64,000 nucleotides of DNA from an uncultured bacterium (GCA_905215055.1 CAJMOH010000006.1:1-64000); one strand, 5' to 3'; positions 1-8,162 are shown, numbered from the stretch's first letter. Numbers and translations: made by a program. Notes: generated by a model from the sequence alone, not told the origin.

Positions 1-55
1 AACCTGCGGCCTCGTGGTCCCAAACCACGCGCGCTACCAACTGCGCAACACCTCG
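1..55 (-). tRNA. tRNA-Pro(TGG), 3' part cut off by the window edge
   Basis: Read on the minus strand, bases 55 to 1 give an acceptor 5' half, a D arm with GCGCAG/GGTAGCGC, and an anticodon stem CGTGG/CCACG closing a seven-base loop TTTGGGA. The anticodon is TGG (bases 22-20), decoding proline CCN codons. The T arm begins (GCAGGTT) where the window starts, so the 3' end lies outside. A strong promoter sits directly upstream. Confidence 0.93.
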
Positions 56-60
56 ATACA

Positions 61-86
61 GCTCCCTTTTTTGGGAGCCTTTTTAT
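61..86 (+). terminator. Intrinsic-terminator-like hairpin
   Basis: GCTCCC and GGGAGC pair around a T6 loop and are followed by CTTTTTATT on the plus strand. No plus-strand gene in the window would use it. On the minus strand it lies between the tRNA promoter and the tRNA and lacks a U-tract. It could stop antisense transcripts from upstream of the window, or be a remnant. Confidence 0.4.
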
Positions 87-113
87 TATACCGAAAAAAC
101 CGGCTCTCGTCAA
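85..113 (-). promoter_or_regulatory. Sigma-A promoter of the tRNA-Pro gene
   Basis: On the minus strand TTGACG (113-108) and TATAAT (90-85) are separated by exactly 17 bases. The -10 box is about 30 bases from the mature tRNA 5' end. The -35 box lies immediately beyond the serine dehydratase stop codon, so serine dehydratase and tRNA-Pro are packed end to end. Confidence 0.8.
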
Positions 114-117
114 TGCC

Positions 118-1323
118 TTATTCCGTATATACCTTGGCCAATCCGCCCTCGCTGGTCTCCCGGTATTTGGAAAACAGATCCCGGCCGGTCTCGTACATGG
201 TCTTTACCACCATGTCGAAGGAGATCTTTCGGGTGTAGGTGAGAAAGTTTGCCAGGCTCAGGGCGTTGATGGCCCGCATGGCCGCTACCGCGTTGCGCTC
301 GATGCAGGGAATCTGCACCAGGCCGCCGATGGGGTCGCAGGTCAGGCCCAGATGGTGCTCCATGGCCACCTCGGCGGCGTACTCAATTTGGTCCAGGTCC
401 ATGTGGTACAGCTCCGCCAGACCTGCCGCCGCCATGGAGCAGGCGCTGCCCACCTCTGCCTGGCAGCCGCACTCCGCTCCGGAGATGGAGGCGTTTGTCT
501 TGATGATATTCCCCACCACGCCTGCCGCCGCCAGGGCGTGGAGTACCTCTGTGTCGGAAAAGCCCTGCTGCTCCTGCTTGAAAAGCAGCACCGCCGGCAG
601 CACGCCGCTGGCTCCGCAGGTGGGGGCCGTCACCACCACGCCGCCGCCGGCGTTTTCCTCGCTGACGGCAAAGGCATAGGCGCAGACCTTGCGGTTTTCC
701 CGGGTCTCCGGGCTTTCGTCCATGTGGCGCTGGCGCACCAGGTATTTGGCCTTCCGCTGCACCCCCAGTCCCCCGTGAAGCACTCCCTCGGTGTTGAGCC
801 CCGCGTACACCGTGGCCTTCATCTGCTTCCATACGTCCCGCAGGTAATCCCAGATCTGGGGGCCTTCGTTTTCCTCCACAAACTGCCACAGAAATTTGTT
901 TTCCCGCTGGCAGTAGGCCTTGATCTCCTGAAAGGTAGACAGGGAGTACACGTCCTGGGGCGCCACCGAGGGCTGGCCCTCAATCTCAATTTTGCCGCCG
1001 CCCACGCTGAAAACCCGCCACTTTCCCAGGGAGCTGTCCCCGGAAAAAGCCTCCAACGTCATGGTGTTGGGATGGGGCAGGCAGTCCTCCGGGGTTTGGG
1101 TCTCCCACACAATGTCCGTGGGAAGAGGGGCGAAAGCGTCCCGAATGGCCGCATCGGTGAGATGGCCCTTTCCCGTCTTTGCCAGGGAGCCGTATAAAAC
1201 CGCCTGAAAGCGGTCCGCGTTGGGAAAGCTTTCCCGAAACAGGACAGCCGCATGGGAGGGTCCCATTGTGTGAGAGCTGGAAGGCCCCCGGCCAATCCGG
1301 TACAATTCGCGAAGTGATTCCAT
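118..1323 (-). CDS. sdaA: L-serine dehydratase (ammonia-lyase), single-chain iron-sulfur type
   Basis: This 401-residue protein deaminates L-serine to pyruvate and ammonia in the cytoplasm. The N-terminal part (to about residue 150) carries the GPSSSHTMGP motif of the beta domain. The remainder is the alpha domain with APTCGASG, GAECGCQAEVGSAC and LTCDPIGG...IPC, whose cysteines hold the oxygen-labile 4Fe-4S cluster. Many clostridia split this enzyme into separate SdaAA and SdaAB chains. Here both domains are in one chain, as in Escherichia coli SdaA. The ATG start is preceded by AGGGGGTAG. It is transcribed alone toward tRNA-Pro, and no good terminator lies between them. A catabolic role in serine fermentation is inferred from the family. 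Confidence 0.93.
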   Translation of the reverse strand: MESLRELYRIGRGPSSSHTMGPSHAAVLFRESFPNADRFQAVLYGSLAKTGKGHLTDAAIRDAFAPLPTDIVWETQTPEDCLPHPNTMTLEAFSGDSSLGKWRVFSVGGGKIEIEGQPSVAPQDVYSLSTFQEIKAYCQRENKFLWQFVEENEGPQIWDYLRDVWKQMKATVYAGLNTEGVLHGGLGVQRKAKYLVRQRHMDESPETRENRKVCAYAFAVSEENAGGGVVVTAPTCGASGVLPAVLLFKQEQQGFSDTEVLHALAAAGVVGNIIKTNASISGAECGCQAEVGSACSMAAAGLAELYHMDLDQIEYAAEVAMEHHLGLTCDPIGGLVQIPCIERNAVAAMRAINALSLANFLTYTRKISFDMVVKTMYETGRDLFSKYRETSEGGLAKVYTE

Positions 1324-1377
1324 AAAGAGCTACCCCCTGGTTGTATAAGTCGTCTCTTATTGTATGCGATCCCTGTC

Positions 1378-1408
1378 AAAAAAGCAAGCCTGGTACCGGG
1401 CCGGCTTT
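1378..1408 (-). terminator. Probable intrinsic terminator of the 57-residue protein gene
   Basis: On the minus strand AAGCC and GGCTT arms enclose a GC-rich loop and are followed by T6 just after the TGA stop at 1411. The stem is short, so this is only a likely terminator. Confidence 0.4.
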
Positions 1409-1410
1409 TG

Positions 1411-1584
1411 TCAGAGAATGGTGTACACCAGATTTTCCCAGCGCAGGCGGGTACCCACGTCCACGCCCTCCGGCAGCAGGGCCATGGCAATCATCATCGG
1501 CTCGCCGCTGTCGTAGATGTCCGTGCGCCGCAGGTAGGCGTACTCCCCTTGAATGCTTTCCACCACATATTCATAAGGTCCCAT
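1411..1584 (-). CDS. Small uncharacterised protein, 57 residues
   Basis: The reading frame begins MGPYEYVVESI and ends LVYTIL. It is preceded by a good ribosome binding site (GGAAGGGAG, 8 bases before ATG) and followed by a possible terminator. The chain is acidic with alternating hydrophobic residues and contains LLPEGVDVGTRLRW. This resembles the small beta-barrel shape of DUF3006-type proteins, where a LLP-EG-x-GD segment is typical, but that likeness is weak. No signal peptide or membrane segment is seen. It lies between sdaA, on the same strand, and a divergently read esterase. No function is assigned. Confidence 0.6.
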   Translation of the reverse strand: MGPYEYVVESIQGEYAYLRRTDIYDSGEPMMIAMALLPEGVDVGTRLRWENLVYTIL

Positions 1585-1670
1585 GCAAAATCGCTCCCTT
1601 CCGGTTTCGTTTGTTCCCGCTCTATCCTACCCTATCTTTCCCAAAAAAGCAAGGGATCTGTCCTTTTCCC

Positions 1671-1699
1671 TTGACCCCGGGGAACTTTCCTGGGATAAT
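1671..1699 (+). promoter_or_regulatory. Promoter of the esterase/GNAT pair
   Basis: TTGACC (1671-1676) and GATAAT (1694-1699) are separated by 17 bases, 38 bases before the esterase start codon. Confidence 0.65.
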
Positions 1700-1737
1700 A
1701 GGAAAGGAAATTTTTGCAGGAAAGAAAGGTGTCCCCT

Positions 1738-2550
1738 ATGAAAGTGATTCAGTTTCAGCCGGTCCCCGGCAGCGACGGCCAGGTGACAGGCTATCTTCAT
1801 ACCCCCATTACGGAAATGTCCGTCCATCGGGAGCGGTTCCCCGCGGTGGTGCTGTGCCCCGGCGGGGCCTATGCCATGTGCTCTCAGCGGGAGGAGGACC
1901 CGGTGGCCCTGGAATTTCTGGCCAGGGGCTATCAGGTGTTCACCCTGGTCTATTCCGTGGGGGAAAAGGCCAAGGAGTTCCGTCCCCTGATAGAGCTTTC
2001 CGAGACGGTCCGGCTGATTCGGGAGCACGAGGCAGAGTACGGCGTGGACCCGGAGAAAATCGCTGTCTGCGGCTTTTCCGCAGGCGGGCACCTGGCCGCG
2101 TCCCTGGGCGTGCTGTGGAACGATCCCCAGCTGCTGCGGGTTTATGACAACCGGGGCGGCTTGAACCGGCCCAACGCCATGATTTTGGGCTATCCTGTCA
2201 TTACTGCCGACGAGTTTGCCCATGTGGAGTCCATTCAGAATGTCAGCGGCTGTCAGCCTGGAAGCGAGGGCTACGCCTATTTCTCTCTGGATCAGCGGGT
2301 CAATTCGGATACCTGTCCGGCCTTTTTGTGGCACACCATGGAGGACGATTGCGTCCCCGTGGAGAACAGCCTGAAAATGCTTGCCGCCCTCCACAGCGCC
2401 GGTGTGCCGGTGGAGGCCCACTTCTTCCCCCACGGGGGTCACGGCATGTCCGTCTGCACCCAGGAGACTGGCTCCCGGCACGATTACAACGCCCGGTGGA
2501 TGGCCTTGGCCCTGACCTGGCTGGACACCCTGTTTGACTACCATCTGTAA
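1738..2550 (+). CDS. Alpha/beta hydrolase, acetylxylan-esterase-like
   Basis: This 270-residue protein has the oxyanion-hole segment CPGGAYAMCS near residue 40 and the nucleophile elbow GFSAGGH near residue 113. A late acidic region and HGGHG near residue 237 supply the remaining triad residues. This arrangement is typical of the BD-FAE/endo-1,4-beta-xylanase-esterase group of alpha/beta hydrolases, which remove acetyl groups from sugars or drugs. No signal peptide is present, so it acts in the cytoplasm. The ATG at 1738 follows AAGAAAGGTG and is preferred over an upstream in-frame ATG at 1714. A GNAT gene follows after 14 bases, so the two are probably cotranscribed. The substrate is unknown. 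Confidence 0.85.
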   Translation: MKVIQFQPVPGSDGQVTGYLHTPITEMSVHRERFPAVVLCPGGAYAMCSQREEDPVALEFLARGYQVFTLVYSVGEKAKEFRPLIELSETVRLIREHEAEYGVDPEKIAVCGFSAGGHLAASLGVLWNDPQLLRVYDNRGGLNRPNAMILGYPVITADEFAHVESIQNVSGCQPGSEGYAYFSLDQRVNSDTCPAFLWHTMEDDCVPVENSLKMLAALHSAGVPVEAHFFPHGGHGMSVCTQETGSRHDYNARWMALALTWLDTLFDYHL

Positions 2551-2564
2551 AGGGGGGAAAGAGA

Positions 2565-3095
2565 ATGGACGATACCCCCAGGGGCCGGCGGCTGCTGGAG
2601 GCCATGCAGGGGGATCTTCCCGGCCTGCGCCCCTTGGAGCGGGAGGATTTCCCCGCCCTGCTGGGCCTGTATCGGAGCAACCCCTTTTTCAACAGCGTTT
2701 CCCTGGACGCTCCCCCCACCCTGGAAAACTGCCGGGAGGACGCCGGGGCCTTGCCCCCTGGCCGGGAGCCCTGCCACAAGCTGTTTCTGGGGCTTTTCCA
2801 GGAGGGCAGGCTGCAGGCCGCTTTGGATTTGGTGGAGGGCTATCCCCAGGAGGCCACCCTGTACATCGGCCTTTTGGAGCTGGACGGAGCTGCCCAGCGC
2901 CAGGGCCTGGGAACCAGGATTTTGGACTCCTTGGAGGCCGGGGCGAAGGAGGCCGGCTTTGGCTGGCTGCGCCTGGCCTGCCTGGAAAAGAACCTGCCCG
3001 GCTATGACTTTTGGAAGAAGCAGGGCTTTCAGGAGGAGGGCCGCGGTGTCTGGCAGGGGGGCAGGACTGTCCTGAAAATGGTTCGAGCGTTGTAG
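2565..3095 (+). CDS. GNAT-family N-acetyltransferase
   Basis: This 176-residue protein transfers an acetyl group from acetyl-CoA to an unknown amine. The core runs from about residue 20. The acetyl-CoA loop is read as the segment AAQRQGLGTRILDSLE near residues 108-123, a good Q/RxxGxG/A motif. It is followed by a beta-bulge strand and the C-terminal YDFWKKQGFQEE signature. The ribosome binding site AGGGGGGAAA lies just after the esterase stop, 14 bases upstream, so the gene is in the same operon. A strong terminator follows at 3141. The gene is GC-rich like its neighbours, with no sign of transfer. Confidence 0.85.
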   Translation: MDDTPRGRRLLEAMQGDLPGLRPLEREDFPALLGLYRSNPFFNSVSLDAPPTLENCREDAGALPPGREPCHKLFLGLFQEGRLQAALDLVEGYPQEATLYIGLLELDGAAQRQGLGTRILDSLEAGAKEAGFGWLRLACLEKNLPGYDFWKKQGFQEEGRGVWQGGRTVLKMVRAL

Positions 3096-3140
3096 CGCTG
3101 GACTCCGCTGAGAAGGCCAGCCTGAAAATCAAAAAGTTGG

Positions 3141-3172
3141 GCGCGCTGCGGGGGTCCCGCGGCGCGCTTTTT
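3141..3172 (+). terminator. Intrinsic terminator after the GNAT gene
   Basis: A 12-base GC-rich stem (GCGCGCTGCGGG with CCCGCGGCGCGC, one G-T pair) and a three-base loop are followed by T5. Confidence 0.85.
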
Positions 3173-3278
3173 CGCGCCCTGAAGTTTTGCGAAGATTTAA
3201 CAGAAACTAGACCAAAACACCGCCCCTGAGTCCCTTATAATAAAAGCCGTTTAAATTTTCCAAGGAGGGAACAAGCTC

Positions 3279-4388
3279 ATGGGAACCCGTGTGCTGGCAA
3301 TCTGCTGCACGCCCTATCAGCTGCTGGTGGCGGCCCAGGTGCTGGCGGTGTATTATCCAGAAGCCCAGGCTGACCTGATTATCAGCGATCAAATGAACAA
3401 CGCCCCCCGCCTGTGGGAACAGGCCAAGGAGGTATGGCCCCGGGGAAGGGTCTACTATTTGGAGGAAAAACAGCTGAACCGCCTGGCCCGGGGCAAGGTC
3501 CTGGGCAACATTCTGGAGGGCGCGGCGGCTCCCCGGCGGCTGCTCCGGCGGTTTCTGCCCCTGGAGGGAGCCTACGATGTGTTTCTGTTTTCCAACATCT
3601 CTCTGATGAACCAATATTTGATTCTGGGCCTGAAGGCGGAAAACCCCCGCCTGACCTGGATGCTCTTTGAGGACGGGGCGGAAACCTATTCCCTCCTGGT
3701 GGGAAGCCTGGTGCAGAGCGCCAGCCTGAAGGTGCGGCTGCAGCTGTATGCCGTGCAGCAGCTGAAGGGGGCCTATCTGTTCCACCCGGAGACGCTGGAC
3801 TGGAAGCCCGCCTGCCCGGTGTACAAGCTGCCTGGGGAGTACGCCCCGGAAACCCTGGCCCTGCTCAACCGGATCTTTCAGTACGACCGCGGCCCGGACC
3901 GCTACGACAGGCCGGTGGTGTTCTTCGAGGAGTCCTACCCCTGCGACGGGGTGGACATTGGAGACCTGGCCCTGGTGAACCGGCTGGCGGAGCTGGTGGG
4001 AAAGGAGAACATCTTTGTAAAAACCCACCCCCGCAACCAGGAAAACCGGTTCAAAAAGGCGGGCTACGCCACCAACCGGGACTCCACCACGCCCTGGGAG
4101 CTGGTGATTTTGAACACCTCCTTTGCCCACACCCTGCTGGTGACGGTTGGCTCCTCCGCGGCCACCAACCCCTTCTGTATCTTTGGCGTCCCTGCCAAGG
4201 CTCTGTTTCTGTGCGATCTGGTGGAGGACCCAAGCAAGCTGCGCCAAAAGGTGCTGGTGCAAACCAGAGAGCTGTGCGCCTCCCGGCCGGACCTGTTTTT
4301 CTTTCCCAAAACCTGGGAGGAGTGCGAAGAGATTCTCTCCCGGCAGCTGAATGAGCTGACGCCGCAGGTAAAGGAGGTGGCTTCATGA
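3279..4388 (+). CDS. Sialyltransferase-like glycosyltransferase (GT52/polysialyltransferase type)
   Basis: This 369-residue protein opens with LAICCTPYQLLVA, the start typical of bacterial GT52 and polysialyltransferase relatives. It carries the three motifs used by GT38/52/80 sialyltransferases: an acidic EDG at residues 131-133 (catalytic base), HP within KTHPR at 248-252 (CMP-sugar binding) and the serine motif GSSAATNP at 291-298. It probably moves an ulosonic acid from a CMP donor onto a surface glycan at the inner membrane face. The next gene, a CMP-sugar synthetase, overlaps it by four bases, which supports this role. The start follows AAGGAGGGAAC, and a possible -10 TATAAT lies at 3236. 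The acceptor and the exact sugar are unknown. Confidence 0.78.
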   Translation: MGTRVLAICCTPYQLLVAAQVLAVYYPEAQADLIISDQMNNAPRLWEQAKEVWPRGRVYYLEEKQLNRLARGKVLGNILEGAAAPRRLLRRFLPLEGAYDVFLFSNISLMNQYLILGLKAENPRLTWMLFEDGAETYSLLVGSLVQSASLKVRLQLYAVQQLKGAYLFHPETLDWKPACPVYKLPGEYAPETLALLNRIFQYDRGPDRYDRPVVFFEESYPCDGVDIGDLALVNRLAELVGKENIFVKTHPRNQENRFKKAGYATNRDSTTPWELVILNTSFAHTLLVTVGSSAATNPFCIFGVPAKALFLCDLVEDPSKLRQKVLVQTRELCASRPDLFFFPKTWEECEEILSRQLNELTPQVKEVAS

Positions 4389-5056
4389 AGGTTGCAGCCG
4401 TTGTCCCCATGAAGCTGAACAGCCGCCGCCTGCCCGGAAAGAACATCAAGTCCTTTACGGGGGGCAGGCCCCTGTGCTGGTACATTCTCTCCACTCTGCT
4501 GGAGGTGGAGGGCATAGACCAGGTGTACGTCTATTGCAGCAGCCCGGAAATTCAGGACTATCTGCCGGAGGGCGTCCGCTATCTGCCCCGAGGGAAAGAT
4601 CTGGACCAGGACTCCACTAAGATGAACCAGGTGCTGCGGCGCTTTGGGGAGGAGGTGCCGGCGGACGTGTATGTGATGACCCACACCACCGCCCCCTTTA
4701 TCCGGAAGGAGTCCATTCAGAAAGGCTTGGACGCGGTACTTTCCGGGGAGTATGACTCCGCCTTTGCCGTCAAGGAGCTGCGGGATTTTCTCTGGAAGGA
4801 CGGCAAGCCCTTTAACTACCGTCTGGACGCCATTCCCCGCACCCAGGACCTGCCCCCGCTGTACCAGGAGACCAGCGGCTTTTACATTTACCGCCGGGAG
4901 GTGATCTCCCAGCTGGGAAGGCGCATTGGAGACCATCCCTGCCTGATCCCGGTGGGAGAGGTGGAAAGCTGCGACATTGACGAGCCGGAGGATTTCTTCA
5001 TTGCCGACGCCATTTTCAACTTCCGGCTGCGCCAGGGAAAGGAGGGCGCCCTGTGA
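4385..5056 (+). CDS. Acylneuraminate cytidylyltransferase family protein (CMP-ulosonate synthetase)
   Basis: This 223-residue protein activates a 2-keto-3-deoxy sugar acid with CTP. The nucleotide-binding segment is at the N-terminus (VVPMKLNSRRLPGKN, residues 6-20), matching the NeuA/KdsB family pattern. YVMTHTTAPF lies near residue 96 and the C-terminal CDIDEPEDF near residue 200 fits the metal-binding aspartates. The length suits the NeuA/PseF/LegF group, but the exact substrate cannot be read from sequence. It overlaps both neighbours by four bases (ATGA and GTGA), so the three cassette proteins are translationally coupled. Confidence 0.85.
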   Translation: MKVAAVVPMKLNSRRLPGKNIKSFTGGRPLCWYILSTLLEVEGIDQVYVYCSSPEIQDYLPEGVRYLPRGKDLDQDSTKMNQVLRRFGEEVPADVYVMTHTTAPFIRKESIQKGLDAVLSGEYDSAFAVKELRDFLWKDGKPFNYRLDAIPRTQDLPPLYQETSGFYIYRREVISQLGRRIGDHPCLIPVGEVESCDIDEPEDFFIADAIFNFRLRQGKEGAL

Positions 5057-6687
5057 AAGAGGTCCGTGTGTTGGACTGCACCCTGCGGGACGGGGGCTAT
5101 TGCAATGACTGCCAATTTGGGTTCCGCAACGCCCGCTACCTGGTGGACAGTCTGGTGCAGGCCGGGGTGGACGTGATTGAGTGTGGGTTTCTCACCCAGC
5201 GGACTCCCTATCAGGAGGACTTCACCCGCTTCAACACCATGGAGCAGGCCGCCCGCCTGATCCCCCAGGACCGCCGGGGAAGGCTGTTTGTAGGCCTGCT
5301 GGACTACGGCGCCTTTTCCCCCGATGACCTGCCGGAGTGGGACGGTTCCGCGCTGGACGGCATCCGGGTGACGTTTCACAAAAAGGACCGGGATCCGGCC
5401 CTGGCGCTGGCCCGGCAGATTCAGGCCAAGGGCTACAAGGTGTTTTTGCAGCCGATGGTGGCCTTGAGTTACACCGACCGGGAGTATCTGGACCTGATTG
5501 AAAAAGCCAACGCTCTGGGTCCCTATGCCTTTTACCTGGTGGACAGCTTTGGCACCATGAAGCGCAAGGAGATGCTGCGGTTTTTCTACATGCTGGAGCA
5601 TAACCTGGACCCGGCCATTCACATTGGGTTTCACAGCCACAACAATTTGCAGCTGGCCTACGCCAACGCTCAAACCCTGGCGGACCTGCCCACCAGCCGC
5701 TCCCTGCTGATTGACGCCAGCATTATGGGTATGGGCCGGGGCGCCGGAAACTTGAATACCGAGCTGTTTTTGGACTATCTCAACGACAGCACGGACAAGA
5801 CTTATCAGATCAAACCCCTGCTGCGGGCTATTGACCGGGTGCTGGGAGGCTTTTACCAGCAGCGCCCCTGGGGATATTCCCTGCCCAACTATCTCTCTGC
5901 CAGCTATAACGCCCATCCCAACTACGCCCTGTTTCTGGCGGAGAAAAACACCCTGACCGCTGAGGACATCGACCGGATTTTCAGCCGGATGCCTCCGGAA
6001 AAGCGGGTGTCCTTCGACCGGGACTTTATCGAAGACGTGTACCTGCGCTATATGGAGCACGCCGCCGGCGGGGACTCCCTGGCCGCGCTGGGCCGGCAGC
6101 TTTCCGGAAAATCGGTGCTGCTGATCGCTCCGGGAAAAAGCGCCGGGGAGGAGCGGGAGAAAATCCTCCATTTTGCCAGGGAGCGGAACCCGGTTACCAT
6201 CAGCGTCAATTTCAAATATCCCTACCTGGCCACGGATTTTATCTTCCTCAGCAACCTGCGCCGGCGGTGGGAGATGGGCAAGCCGCCCAAGAGCCAGCTG
6301 ATTGTCACCTCGAACATTCCCCAGAGCGGGGAGGATTACCGGGTGGATTACAGCAGCCTGCTCAACACTCAGGAGCCTGTCCGGGACAATGCGGGGCTGA
6401 TGCTGATCCAACTGCTGGTGCGGCTGGGCGCCAAGGAGATTTGGCTGGCGGGCATGGACGGCTATTCTCACGACCCGGACGAAAACTATTTGCACAAGGA
6501 GCTGCGCCTGTCTTCCGCTCAGGAGACGCTGGACGCCATGAACCGGGGCATGCGCCGGGTTTTGTCCCAGCTTGCCCGTCAGACAGGGACAGCCATTCGG
6601 TTTCTGACAAAGCCTCAGCGCATTTTTTTGCCGGGGGAGGACACCCTGGCAGACGCCGAAGCCGGCCCGTCCGGGCTGGAAAGCTGA
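5053..6687 (+). CDS. HMGL-like aldolase fused to a GT42/DUF115-like Rossmann domain
   Basis: This 544-residue protein has two parts. Residues 1-300 form a metal-dependent HMG-CoA-lyase/DmpG-type TIM barrel with DCTLRDGG (8-15), the metal histidines in HSHNN (194-198) and GMGRGAGN with NTE (226-237). Residues 345-525 form a separate alpha/beta domain with a glycine loop (SVLLIAPGKSAG, 354-365) and LGAKEIWLAGMDGY (458-471). That second segment resembles Cst-II-type sialyltransferases or DUF115 proteins. The GTG start overlaps the previous stop. In this setting the aldolase may add a pyruvate-derived unit to make the ulosonic acid that the neighbours activate and transfer. That is an inference, and no NeuB-type synthase is present. 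Confidence 0.75.
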   Translation: MKEVRVLDCTLRDGGYCNDCQFGFRNARYLVDSLVQAGVDVIECGFLTQRTPYQEDFTRFNTMEQAARLIPQDRRGRLFVGLLDYGAFSPDDLPEWDGSALDGIRVTFHKKDRDPALALARQIQAKGYKVFLQPMVALSYTDREYLDLIEKANALGPYAFYLVDSFGTMKRKEMLRFFYMLEHNLDPAIHIGFHSHNNLQLAYANAQTLADLPTSRSLLIDASIMGMGRGAGNLNTELFLDYLNDSTDKTYQIKPLLRAIDRVLGGFYQQRPWGYSLPNYLSASYNAHPNYALFLAEKNTLTAEDIDRIFSRMPPEKRVSFDRDFIEDVYLRYMEHAAGGDSLAALGRQLSGKSVLLIAPGKSAGEEREKILHFARERNPVTISVNFKYPYLATDFIFLSNLRRRWEMGKPPKSQLIVTSNIPQSGEDYRVDYSSLLNTQEPVRDNAGLMLIQLLVRLGAKEIWLAGMDGYSHDPDENYLHKELRLSSAQETLDAMNRGMRRVLSQLARQTGTAIRFLTKPQRIFLPGEDTLADAEAGPSGLES

Positions 6688-6700
6688 CCTGTCCTGTTCC

Positions 6701-7105
6701 AACCAACGCTTTCATCAAATCCCATCCACGCAGAATCTGGAGAGTTCCCTGTGGGGCGTGCCGCGAAAGGTGGCCAGCGACTATGTGGGCCTGGCCTCCG
6801 CCAACACCGAACCCAAGAAGATGGAGAAGTCCGGCTTCCACCTGACCAAGAGCCAGTTTGTCAACGCTCCCCTCATCGACGAGCTGCCTGTGGCCATGGA
6901 GTGCAAGCTCATTAAGATCAACGAGGACGGCAACGTCATCGGGGAGATTGTCAATGTGTCCGCCGACGAGAGCGTGCTGGGCGAGGACGGGAACATCGAC
7001 TTTTCTAAGTTCCGGCCCATCTCCTTCGAGCCGGTCCACAATGGCTACCATGTGCTGGGCGAGCGTGTGGGCAATGCCTTCCAGGACGGGGCGGCGCTGA
7101 AATGA
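6701..7105 (+). pseudogene. Decayed flavin-reductase-like gene, N-terminus missing
   Basis: From about 6722 the frame reads IPSTQNLESSLW...DYVGLASAN...VNAPLIDELPVAMECKL...EIVNVSADESVL...GERVGNAF. This is the C-terminal two thirds of an FMN-binding split-barrel flavin reductase (normally about 190 residues). Upstream, a +1-shifted frame reads TNAFI, which would join if one base were restored near 6721, so a one-base deletion is likely. Homology then ends abruptly at the aldolase stop codon, and roughly 70-80 N-terminal residues are absent. A GTG at 6758 could start a 115-residue fragment, but no good ribosome binding site precedes it. The frame ends in ATGA, overlapping the next gene. Confidence 0.7.
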
Positions 7106-7821
7106 GCGGGATGTTTGTAGTCTGCCACATGCTGGCGTCCCTGGACGGAAAGATTGACGGAGCCTTTTTCGGCGCGAAGGAGGCAGCTCCCGCGCTAAAG
7201 GCCTACGGTGATCTGCGTGGTTTTTACGGTTGCCAGGCCACCCTTTACGGCACCACCACTATGCTGGGAGGCTATGCCGGCGGCCGGGTGAACAGCCTGC
7301 CCGCCGCGGGGAATCCCCGGCCCAAAGAGGACTGGATCAATGTGGAGGGCCGGGACATGGGCAATTTTATCGTGTCCGTGGACCCCAAAGGCGAGCTGGC
7401 CTTCTCTTCCCACATTTCCGAGAAGAAAGGACGGGAGCCAGCCCACATCATTGAGGCCCTGACAGAGCAGGCCTCCCCGGAATATCTCAGCTATCTGCGC
7501 AAGCAGGGGGTGTCCTATGTGTTCGCCGGGAAGGAAGTGCTGGACTGCGGCCTGCTGCTGAAAAAGCTTCACAGCCTGTTTGCCATCGAAAAGCTGATGG
7601 TGGCCGGGGGCGGCGTGATGAACTGGTCGTTCCTGTCAGAAGGGCTGCTGGATGAAATCAGCCTGGTGGTTGCCCCCGTAGCGGACGGCGGCACCACGGC
7701 GGTGTCCATCTTTGAGCAGGCGCCCTTCCTAAAGTCCCACAGCCCGGTGGGGCTTGCTCTGAAGGAGAGCAAAGTGCTGGAAGGGGACGCTCTTTGGCTG
7801 CGGTACGTCCCCAAAAAGTAA
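7102..7821 (+). CDS. RibD C-terminal-domain (dihydrofolate-reductase-like) oxidoreductase
   Basis: This 239-residue protein has the opening VCHMLASLDGKIDG typical of RibD/YyaP-type reductases, then YGTTTM near residue 50 and the NADP-binding segment MVAGGGVMNWSFL near residue 171, followed by DEISLVVAPVADGG. It lacks the RibD deaminase domain, so it is a stand-alone reductase rather than a complete riboflavin enzyme. Its ATG overlaps the stop of the decayed flavin reductase by four bases, which suggests the two were once a coupled redox pair. A GCCCGCT/AGCGGGC hairpin at 7833-7864 with a poor T-tract may end the transcript. The physiological substrate is unknown. Confidence 0.82.
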   Translation: MSGMFVVCHMLASLDGKIDGAFFGAKEAAPALKAYGDLRGFYGCQATLYGTTTMLGGYAGGRVNSLPAAGNPRPKEDWINVEGRDMGNFIVSVDPKGELAFSSHISEKKGREPAHIIEALTEQASPEYLSYLRKQGVSYVFAGKEVLDCGLLLKKLHSLFAIEKLMVAGGGVMNWSFLSEGLLDEISLVVAPVADGGTTAVSIFEQAPFLKSHSPVGLALKESKVLEGDALWLRYVPKK

Positions 7822-7880
7822 AAATCGCACAGCCCGCTTCGCGCAAACCGCCAGCGGGCCTTGTCTGGTTTCAAAAATGA

Positions 7881-8162
<282 letters not shown>

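Noticed and set aside
352..1197. Long open frame on the plus strand antisense to sdaA
   Set aside because: It is a GC-rich shadow of the serine dehydratase gene, with Gly/His/Arg-rich sequence and no family signature.
5053..6702. 604-codon frame antisense to the aldolase
   Set aside because: It is rich in Gln, Gly and Val as antisense frames of GC-rich genes are, and it conflicts with well-supported overlapping genes.
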